From assembly GCA_903813345.2 (NCBI GenBank), contig CAIIXF020000003.1, positions 55,230 to 109,229 of the forward strand: a stretch of DNA of 54,000 nt, in the 5' to 3' direction. The DNA is from Owenia fusiformis (taxonomy: Eukaryota; Annelida; Polychaeta; Sabellida; Oweniidae). Under the pieces are notes generated by a model. It made no database searches. It had not been told where the DNA came from and saw only the letters and a list, made by a program, of their open reading frames with translations. The translations under genes and the position numbers were made by a program. This document shows positions 45,305 to 54,000 of this stretch, piece after piece. Within the stretch, counting starts at the first letter, position 1. Every line of letters begins with the position of its first letter.

Positions 45305-45409
45305 CTTTTTTTGGAGTAGGATCAGTAGCTCAATAAATATTCCTCCAGATGAGACACCAAGAAAATTTGGTCTCTCTTCTTCTGAATTATTCTTTGAGCC
45401 TATGAAATC
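45305..45409 (-). other. Open, coding-like interval of 35 codons
   Basis: On the minus strand an acceptor-like 'ttttgcagtag' precedes 35 open codons in phase 0, including SEEERPNFLGVSSGG and FIELLILLQKK, then AAG|GTGGCC, a weak donor. The frame stays open past the donor to about 45216. The edge 'ggccaccttttttt.gtag.atcag' recurs at 51573-51600, which raises the chance that this is part of a repeat. Confidence 0.2.
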
Positions 45410-45702
45410 CTACTGCAAAATGATCTGGCCAACATCTATGCCTCCTTGTAGTATTTTAGTAACACCCGCCATTTTGTTTTATATGAATTTGTGATTTTTC
45501 AATATTTTAGACTAGATCTATTGCAAATTTCTACATCAGTCTCTATCGATTCGAACACAATTATGTATTGAAGCTACTCACCTTACAATAAGCTACAATT
45601 GTGCACACGTGTGTTGCTTTATTACACTCAGGAAAGCGCTATGAACTGCTATCATCCTAGGAGTATGAAGAAACAAGTTTCCAACTTAGCGTGTTGGAGA
45701 CG

Positions 45703-45744
45703 ACTAACGAGTAACAACTTTCTTCAAAGTTGTTACTCGTTAGT
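45703..45744. repeat. Perfect 19-bp hairpin
   Basis: 19 bases starting ACTAACGAGTAACAA pair perfectly with 45726-45744 around a 4-base loop (cttc). Nothing else identifies it. Confidence 0.8.
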
Positions 45745-46025
45745 AGATCAAACCACTAGGTAGCCAAATGCAAAAAATTACGGTGAGGGTTGAAAACGGG
45801 TAGAAAGTTGTTTTTTTCATTTTCCGATACTCTACTAGGTATTTATTAAAATAAAAAAATGTGGCACGTGGTATGTTGAGCATTTTTTACAAAACTTAAT
45901 TGAAATTATGCAAAATATGAAAAGTGAGTGTGGCACTTTTGCCATGAAGCACTATGCTAACTGAACAAACACTTTTTAAAGCCCACTTAAAACAGATGTA
46001 TAATCTTACAGTGAAAAAATAGAGT

Positions 46026-46990
46026 GGAAATTGGGTCAATTTTTTATCTAGGTCAACGGTCAAGAACTAAGTCAAATCTTACATTTTCTACATTCTATCA
46101 ATTATCTTTGTCACCATTTATCGAAATACTTTAGTCTTTTTTTCACGATGTAGATTAGAAACAGTCCTTTTATAAGTGTGCCATCCGTTTTTTTATTACT
46201 CTTACCAATTTTGAAATATGGCGGTTGACGTCCTTGATTAGGGATAGAATTTTCTCAGGAATCCGAATCTGCAAACTAAATTTCGATCCGACTTCCGGTT
46301 CAGAAGTTTTGTGACGTTTTGAAATTTTGAAAAAAATCGATCTGATGATATCCTGATAGAAAGTCAAGAGTAGCGAAGAAAATATTGAAAATTCCATCCA
46401 TCCTTCCTTCCTATCCTTCCTTCCTATCTATCCTCCTTCATATCCTTTCCTTCCTATCCTATGCCTTCCTTCCTATTCTATCCTATCCTTCTTTCCTATT
46501 CTATCCTATCGTTCCTTCCTATTCTATTCTATCCTTCCTGTCTATCCTTCCTTCCTATCCTATCCTTCATAAGCTATCCTATCCTTCCTTCTTATTCTAT
46601 CCCATCGTTCCTTCTTATTCTATCCTATCCTTCTTTCCTATTCTATCCTATTTTTCCTTCCTATTCTATCCTATTTTTGCTTAATATTCTATCCTATTCT
46701 TCCTTCCAATGCAATCCATCCATCTTTTACTGCATGACTCAGCTTATTCTGGATGACTCGGCTTATTCTGGATGACTCAGCTTATTCAAGATGACTCGAT
46801 TTATTCTGGACGACCCGGCTTATTCCGGATGACTCAGCTTATTCTGGATGACTCAGCTTATCATTTGTGACTCGGCTTATTCTGGATGACTTGGCTTATT
46901 CTGTATGACTCGTATAATTGTTGATGACTCGGCTAAAAAAGGTCTAAATCTGGAGTCTGAAATTGAACTCGTTCAATTTCCAAAGTCTAG
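46026..46990 (+). mobile_element. Helitron-like family A, copy 3 (5' truncated)
   Basis: Starts within the block that matches 730 onward in copy 2 ('ggaaattgggtcaa'). It continues through one degenerate ~125-bp unit, a TCCT/ATCC microsatellite (46393-46720), about ten 19-bp 'cttattctggatgactcgg' units (46733-46930), and ends with the 10-bp hairpin (46959-46980), six bases and CTAG (46987-46990), followed by T. Confidence 0.65.
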
Positions 46991-48400
46991 TTATTATTAT
47001 TCTTCGGGAGTTTTTTCAGTAACTATGGGGTATCCAGTAAAGACCATAATACAGTTTATTTAGGTTCAGTATCTAGTTGGTGGGAAATTGGGTCAAATTT
47101 TTATCTAGGTCAAAGGTCATGAACTGGGTCAAATCCAGTACTTTGTCACTTTTTTCAATTTTCTCAGTCGTCCTTCAATATTTTTGATCCGGTTTTTTTT
47201 CATTGTGTTCCTTATAAAAAAGTAGAAAACCTAGGGTCGATTTAGTTTTTTGATATCTCAAACCGATTTCGAGATATCAGTGTCCGAAAACGAGGTCCAA
47301 AAAAAAGTTCTCCGAATCAAATGTCCAGGATATTAGTCTTATAGGAAATTTTCTCAGGATTCTGAATCTGAAAACGAAATTTAGATCAGACTTCCGGTTC
47401 TGAAGTTATGGCGTTTTGAAAACTCAAAAATCGCTAAATTTTGAGCCCATGTCAGGTCAATGGGAAAAAAGATTTTTTTGAAGTGAAAAATACGAAATGT
47501 AGACTAAGTTCAGCTAAATATGATGAAAGCTTTTAAAAGAATGGGACCTCAAAAGCCATCTAGCTTTAAAATTTGGACACCAAAATGCCTAGGTCAAAAT
47601 CTAGGTCAAATTCAAAGTTTTTTCTTATTTTTGCGATTCTGACACTACACTTTAATTATATTCTTCGAAATTGTGTATACATGTAGCCAAGAGTGTGCTC
47701 ATAGCGTTAGCCTTTTGCCGTCAGAAAGTATTTTGACCCACTTTTGAGATATGGTGTCCGAAAAGTAGGTCAAAATAAAAAGTTCTCCAAATTTAACGTT
47801 TGAGTTATGAATTAAGAATAGAATTTTCTCAGAAATCCGAATCTGCAAATCAAATTTCGATCCGACTTCCGGTTCCGAAGTTATAGCGTGTCCAAAAAGT
47901 AGGTCAAAATAAAAATTCGCCAAATTTAATGTATGAGTTATGAATTAGGGGTAGAATTTTGTCAGGAATCCGAATCTCTAAATCAAATTTAGATCCGACT
48001 TCCGGTTCGGAAGTTATGGTGTTTTGAAATTTTGGAAAATCGATCTGATGGTATCCTGATAGAAAGTAAAGAGTAGAGAAGAAAATATTGAAAAATTCAT
48101 CCATCCTTCCTATCTGATCCTATCCTATCCTATCTTTCCTTCGTATCCTTTCCTTCCTATCCTTCCTATCCTCTCCTATCATATCCTTTCTTCCTATTCT
48201 GTTCTATCCTATCCTTCTTTCTTATTCTATCCTATCGTTCCTTCCCATTCTATCCTATCCTACCTTCCTGTTTTATCCATCCATCTTATTCTGGATGACT
48301 CAGCTTATTCTGGATGACTCGGCTTATTTTAGATGACTGGGCTTAAAAAAGTCTGGATCTGGAGTCTGAAATTGAACTTCGTTCAATTTCCCAAGTCTAG
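46991..48400 (+). mobile_element. Helitron-like family A, copy 4 (apparently full length)
   Basis: Runs from 'ttattattattcttc' directly after CTAG of copy 3 to the next CTAG at 48397-48400, about 1.4 kb. It contains the DR1 word (47107-47119), the long conserved block (about 47400-47760), two ~125-bp units (47755-48010), the microsatellite (48096-48290), three 19-bp units and the terminal hairpin (48368-48390, loop ttc). Non-coding. Confidence 0.65.
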
Positions 48401-48419
48401 TTATTATTATTATTATTAT

Positions 48420-49488
48420 TCCACGCAAGATTTCTCCGCACACACCGACATGTCAGCTAATTAGCATATACCATCAACCTTGACATGTTCCTGGGCTACA
48501 GGGAAATGCCTTCATTTTTTTAATTAGCCCCTCCCTAATTAGCCAAGGTCAAATCGCAAATTTTTACATTTTTGCACGTACAAGGAGTAACCATTTTTAT
48601 TTTTTACCCAAAATTTGCATATGCCATCCCTCACAATTGCCATTTCACATATATTCCGGGTTTTAAAATTGGGTGCCCCAAATTTGAAAAATGGGGCACC
48701 CCAGTGGGGCAAAATTTGAAAACTGTGTATCTGATCCCAATTCTGAGCATATATAAAGAATAGAAGCCCCTGATTCCAAATATGCTTTCGGTTTTGGAAT
48801 CCGACCTCTGAGTGACCTTGAAAAGGTCAACAAGTTCAAAAATCAAAATCGCTCAAATTGATTCCAAATTGGTACCATTGTATTACACTGTACTCGGATA
48901 GAGTAAATTAGGTCACCATTTTGACCTTGACCTTTGACATTGACCTTCAAATGACCTCCAAGTTGAAAACTAGGATTTTCATTCCAATTCTTTGCAAGTA
49001 TGAAGTATGGATGTCCCTGATTCTAAATATGCTTGTGGTTTTGGAATTTGACCTCCGGGTGACCTTGAAAAGGTCAAAAAGGTTAAATTGCTAAAATTGC
49101 TCAAATTGATTCGAAATTGGTACCATTGTAGTACACTGTACTAAACTAGAGTAAATTAGGTCAACATTTTGACCTTGACCTTTGACCTTCACCGTAAAAT
49201 GACGTAAAACTTATTTCTTGTTTTACCTGTTCAAGGAGCCACTGTAGTTATTTTTTGCATGCCTTACTCCTCCCATTTAACATATCTCTAGGGTTTATAA
49301 TTTGGGTGATTTTCATTCCAATTCTTTGCAAGTATGAAGTATGGATGTCCCTGATTCTAAATATGCTTGTGGTTTTGGAATTCGACCTCTGCGTGACCTT
49401 GAAAAAGGTCAATTGTGCACCAAATTTGCTGCTGCGGCGAGGAACGGCATTCTACGAAATCGCCCCCGTGGCGATTTTAAATGTCTAG
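48420..49488 (+). mobile_element. Helitron-like family B element
   Basis: Begins at TCCACGCAAGATTTC after a (TTA)n stretch that follows family A's CTAG. It contains about three direct units with 'aatatgcttgtggttttgga' and 'gtgaccttgaaaaggtca' (near 48770, 49020 and 49355). It ends with a hairpin AAATCGCC-cccgt-GGCGATTT (49457-49477), seven bases, CTAG (49485-49488) and a T run. The terminal plan matches family A although the sequence is unrelated. Confidence 0.6.
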
Positions 49489-49830
49489 TTTTTTTAGTGT
49501 ATACTTATTCCGTTTACGGAATTTCGGTTTGGACAGAAACAGCAATATATCTAGTTAGATAAAAGAGTGTACTATTTTCCCGATCTGCGGGAGTCCAAAC
49601 AGAAGTGTCTGTCCAATGCACAGCACGGGTATATTTTTTTATTTTTCAAGTGTCCTTCATAGGAACTTTGGTTATTTTTTGGTGTATATACCTATTCCGT
49701 TTACGGAATCACTGGTATAAATTTTTTTAATTACCCCATGCAGAAACTCGGGTAACTTTTTTGTGTACTGGTGTTTATTTTTATTTTTATGATACTTGAA
49801 ATTAGCACAACCTTAAACAACCCAAAGAGC
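49489..49830. repeat. Partial direct repeats with ATTCCGTTTACGGAAT palindrome
   Basis: 'gtgtata' followed closely by ATTCCGTTTACGGAAT (7-bp inverted arms) occurs at about 49497-49522 and 49683-49710. 'cgggta' next to T-rich runs occurs nearby. 49831-50204 shows nothing recognisable. Confidence 0.55.
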
Positions 49831-50204
49831 CATTAAATTCCATCTTAACCAGAAACCAGTGTTTTCAAAGCTTTATATTGGTGCCCAGTTTTAATAATAA
49901 TTCTTCTAGAAAATTTTGTTTCCAAAATTGGGAATTATTTCGAGTCTTTTTAGGCAATTGTCAAATAGCACAGCACAACCTGATTTGTTCTGACAGAGAT
50001 ATTAATTACTACATTGTGATTTGTATATAGGGTATAGTCAAGAGCATTTGAATTAGCTTTTAATGGGATGTGTTTGTTTTGTATCAGACAGTCAGAGGAT
50101 AACAATTGTTTAAAAATAAGGCCACAAATTAAAATTGGTAAATAGTAGTTATACCCAGTAGAGCCAGGAGCGACATTCCCAATTCAAGGGTAGGAATTGG
50201 TATG

Positions 50205-50760
50205 GTTATCAAAAATATATTTATGCACATCAGTGTGTATATTGTGTAGTATATCCCAGCCGAGTACGCAGGTTCACGAAAACAATGTGTAAAATAAAAA
50301 GGGAAAGTGTTATCAAAATATGCGATGAAAAGAAAGGGTATCAAGATGTGTTATGCGCATTTGTGTGTGTATTTTAGAGTATATCCCAGCCGAGCCCCAG
50401 CCCCAGATGAAAACAATGTGTCCCAGGCAATGTGAAAACTCAGAAAGGGAGTTATCAAAAATATGTCTGAAAGAGAATGGTATCAAAAATATGTTATGCG
50501 CATTTGTGCATTTGTGTGTGTATTTTGGAGTATATCCCAGCCGAGTATCCCAGCCCCAGGTTTATTAAAACAATGTGTCCCAGGCAATGTGTAAACTAAG
50601 AAAGGGAGAGGGTTTGGAAAAATATGTCATGAAAGGGAAGGTTTCAAAAATATGTTATGCACAATTGTGCATTTTTGTGTGTATTGGGGAGTACCTGTAT
50701 ATCCCAGCCGAGTATCCCAGCCCCAGGTTCATGAAAACAGTGTGTACCAATATGTTACTC
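50205..50760 (+). repeat. ~145-bp tandem repeat, about four units
   Basis: 'tatatcccagccgag', 'gaaaacaatgtgt' and 'tatgttatgcgcatttgtg' recur near 50205, 50345, 50489 and 50650. Frames at 50353-50568 and 50575-50844 follow the repeat. Confidence 0.85.
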
Positions 50761-53700
50761 AAAAGGCAGATTCCCATGGTTGCAGTTGTGCCTCTGCTAG
50801 GTACAGGTCATAAGTGTCTGCAGTTATATAAAGTCTATCTGTAATTGTTAATTGATAGACATTGTCCTATTCATTCCTAAGGTAAAGAGGAGTTACATAG
50901 ACGATATCAAATTCACATTCTGGAGTTTATCAGCAAAGCAAAAGGAAAGTGCATTGATTAGACTGAAATCATGAATGAGTAATGGAGCGTGAATAATCAG
51001 AGTTTATAATGAATGAACCATATTCCAAAATGGTGGTTTATTTGTTTTGGAGAGAATAAGTATGAATATGATTATCAGGATCACATTGCTCTCATTGACC
51101 CATTGACCAGGTGTACCAATTCTAAATCCAATGAAAGTAAAGTACACAAGCGTGTTCAGATAATATGACCAGAGCTGTCAATCAAAATTTACATAAGTGT
51201 GCTACCACAAATTGCCCTCCCCCTAGTGTCTGTTGCAATGGTGAGTGAGTTTTTGTTTGGGTTCCCAGGAGGTAAATAAACGGATATGTGTTGTTTAGAT
51301 AAAGCAGACCCCCTCCACTTGGTATCTAGTAAGGGGCAGGGATCTCATTAAAATACCTGAGTATATCAGAATATGATATGCGCGTTGTGTGTTGCCCTTA
51401 ATGAATTCATAAATGTGCAGAAATTAAAAGCATGTATGAATTGAAAATTAATGGTAAAAGGAATGGTAATTGCTATTCATTGAAATTTAAATTTGTCCAG
51501 GATCTCCCAGGGGTTGTCAAAGGATATATGTGAATGATATTAGTACATGTGTAACTCATTAAGATGAGAGGTGGCCACCTTTTTTTAGTAGAATCAGATC
51601 AGAGCAGAGCAGACAGAACAGACAGCCGACAGTTAGTTAGAATTAAACAGATTAAAAGCAGTAAACAGCAGCAGAAATATATATACAGCAGATAGTCAGA
51701 ATAATCAAGCAGAACAATCAGAATTAGTGTTGATTTAGTTCACCAATCAAGTTAAGCCAGATATGTGCCAGTTGCACACTGGTGATCTCATTCACTTTGA
51801 TGAGACACAGAAATTCAAGTGTAGAAACCAATTCAGGTAGTTAGTCAGTTAGTCAGACAGTTGATTTATGTGCTAATTCACAAGAGGTTAAGCATCTTTG
51901 TGCTAATAACACATGTACTCTATCATACAATCCTATTTGATTCAATGAAGTGTGTGCACCACTGAGAAAGTTATATCAAAAGGCAACCCTGGTAAAATAT
52001 TCGAAAGGTAATAGGTAATTTTTGTAGCTTACTAATTGATTTAGTCCATATAAACTTTTAATGGGTAGGGCTAGGTTCATTAGTTGGTGATAAAATTTGC
52101 TTTAATGTTATGGAACATTAATTATTCAAATTACTACCATTGCAGAATGGATTATGATTATTAGGGACTTATAAGTGTGTAATGAAACTAAAGACTGTTA
52201 GCTGATGCAAGATAAGTAAAGTAGAAAAAGTTTAGTTCGAGTAATGCAATGCAAATGGGAATTCTAATGCAATGCAAAAAGGAGTAAAAGTAGTAGTTCT
52301 TAATGAAGTATGTTGATAGGAAGAGTAAAGGTCAAAATTAGTTTCAGTTATATTCTTATAATTCTTGTAAAAGTAAGACAGAGATTAAGTATTAGAGAGG
52401 GAGGCACCTGAATATGCTTCGTGTCAAACAATGTATACAGACATTAGTGGGTATACTATGTTATATAAAGGTTTGTAATGCAGACAATGTAGGGTACAGC
52501 ATGTTAAATTAAAATTAATTAAATGTTTTTTATGAAAGTAATTGGATACTAGAATAGTTTGCTTTGTTCTGGAATTTCATTTATGAAAACAATTATCTAT
52601 TGTTTTGGTCAAGCGTTGTTTCACCGCTTTTCAGTCTGATCAGCTGATGGCATGGTACTGCTTTTCTTAAATTTTCTGAAACTCATAGTAACTTTTTTTA
52701 CAAATTAAAAAACAGAGTATTTTTGTCATATGTTTGTTATAGATAGTATGCATGCATGCATAAATAATTAGGTAAAGGGCCCTCATAGAATAGTCATACT
52801 TTTATTTAGAGTAATTGCAAATTAGGCCTAGTGGTGAACAATCATAATGTACTCATAAGTTTTACATTAATTATTTGATAGAGCATGTAAAGTAAATAGT
52901 TTGTAATTGTTACTAATCTACTAATACATTAACAATTATTAACATTACTAATCCCGAAGCAGAAAACATACCTGGGCGGATGAACAATTGGACTTCATGG
53001 TTGAACGACATAGTATCTTAATCTCTAAAGATGAACAATTAATGATGGAGCTGTACTAAAGATGAACAATTTATGCCGGAGATGTCACTCTGTTACTTAG
53101 TGACACAATGAACGCTTGATGCTGAATATACATTTATGACACAATATATCAATCATTATTGTGTCATCATTTTGTGAAGCAGTTTATTACGTAATGAACG
53201 CAGATGACTGAAGCACAAAGAACAATCAAATTGAATTAACGAACTGAAATGCCTTGTGAAACATGATTCAAGAACATTTGCAGCTGATCAGATGGATTAT
53301 TTTTATACCAAAATGGAATTGACACTCATTTACAGTGTGTTGCAAAATGAACGCTGAAGTGTGATACCTTTTGGTTTTAAAGCAACCTACCCAGTGACCA
53401 TGTGGACCAGATTACAGAATGCGTAATTGTCATTTATATTAATGATTATGGATATGAGAGAACAGTGAAATTATGATACATCGACACGCAATATCGGAAC
53501 CCATGTGATTTTGTGGCTCCACCCACATATAATATTGGATATGTGCCTATGATTTGGATTAAAACATTGGATTACATATGAGATTACCACAATAATATGC
53601 AACAAAGATTGGAGTTGCTGAGACTTGAAACAAAGATACTATCAAATATGTTCAGTGCTTCTAATGTTGTTGATGCAGTACCAGATACCAGCCATGTGAC

Positions 53701-54000
53701 CTCTTGACCCTGAGAGACAGTTCATCATGTTTATACTGTGAATACTAGTAACTGTACAATGATGGTTCAGTTTCAGGCCATGTTTATTTACTTATGGTAA
53801 TTTATTGGTCATCTTTACACGGATTGTTTAGTTATGGAAATTTAGATTTACTTTATGTAACAATTGCTTTGAGATGATAATTTTGAAGGCCAAATTTACT
53901 ATGGAATTTACTATGATTTGTTATTGTATTTACCAACTCAGTTATAGGGTCATATTCTTCGTTAATGTTAACAAAAGGGTTTTACTTGAAACTGTTGTCA
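50761..54000. other. Intergenic or intronic, no gene seen
   Basis: AT-rich, mostly unique-looking sequence. 51590-51740 is rich in 'cagacag' and 'agcagaa' words. 52980-53350 has several 'gatgaacaatt' and 'atgaacgc' words. No coding frame above noise, no RNA gene and no complete mobile element was recognised. Confidence 0.5.

Noticed and set aside
46385-46775. Frames rich in S-Y-P-I-L-P-S
   Set aside because: Translation of the TCCT/ATCC microsatellite.

Overview
This is eukaryotic DNA: AT-rich, gene-poor, full of tandem arrays, short inverted-repeat elements and tRNA-like Pol III heads, with spliceosomal splice sites and no bacterial gene organisation. The repeat style suggests a marine invertebrate, most likely a bivalve mollusc: rolling-circle elements with tandem cores, purine-rich 'gacggacagacaga' stretches and TGACCTTGACCTT-rich repeats. 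That placement is inference; no host gene could be identified by name.

The centrepiece is one uninterrupted minus-strand reading frame of 3174 codons (12574-22098). It encodes a Helentron-type (Helitron2) rolling-circle transposase. In order it has an N-terminal 12-aa tandem repeat, an OTU cysteine protease, a second cysteine-protease-like domain, a charged ~19-aa repeat array, a Cys-pair domain, an HUH Rep nuclease, a Pif1-family helicase and a C-terminal endonuclease/exonuclease/phosphatase (EEP) domain. The main exon can be extended in frame to a clean 3' splice site at 22162, and a phase-matched small coding exon lies at 24650-24720, giving a two-exon model.

Layout: 1-3970 and 46026-49488 hold clustered head-to-tail non-autonomous Helitron-like elements ending in a hairpin plus CTAG (or TTAG). 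A ~1.5-kb element with palindromic termini is inserted at 2110-3613. 4368-8677 holds two inverted-repeat elements, the second carrying a tRNA-derived SINE. 8820-12372 is a ~129-bp tandem array followed by a CAGA-type fold-back minisatellite, directly downstream of the transposase gene. 22781-23492 and 34949-36360 are two copies of a Helentron-associated-type element with a tandem core and co-varying termini. 25.7-33.8 kb is duplicated AT-rich repeat sequence. 36.5-41.1 kb is a minisatellite and a ~150-bp array with a 1109-bp higher-order duplication. Two hAT-type MITEs interrupt these arrays.

The only sign of a host gene is at 41998-45409. A minus-strand first exon (ATG at 43813, donor GTAAGT) is in phase with a second exon at 41998-42061. 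Next to it is a promoter-like block with E-boxes, a YY1-type motif and an ETS/CRE composite motif, lying in a large imperfect inverted repeat (43767-45226). A short plus-strand start exon (44679-44693) could make the promoter bidirectional. From 50761 to 54000 I see no gene.
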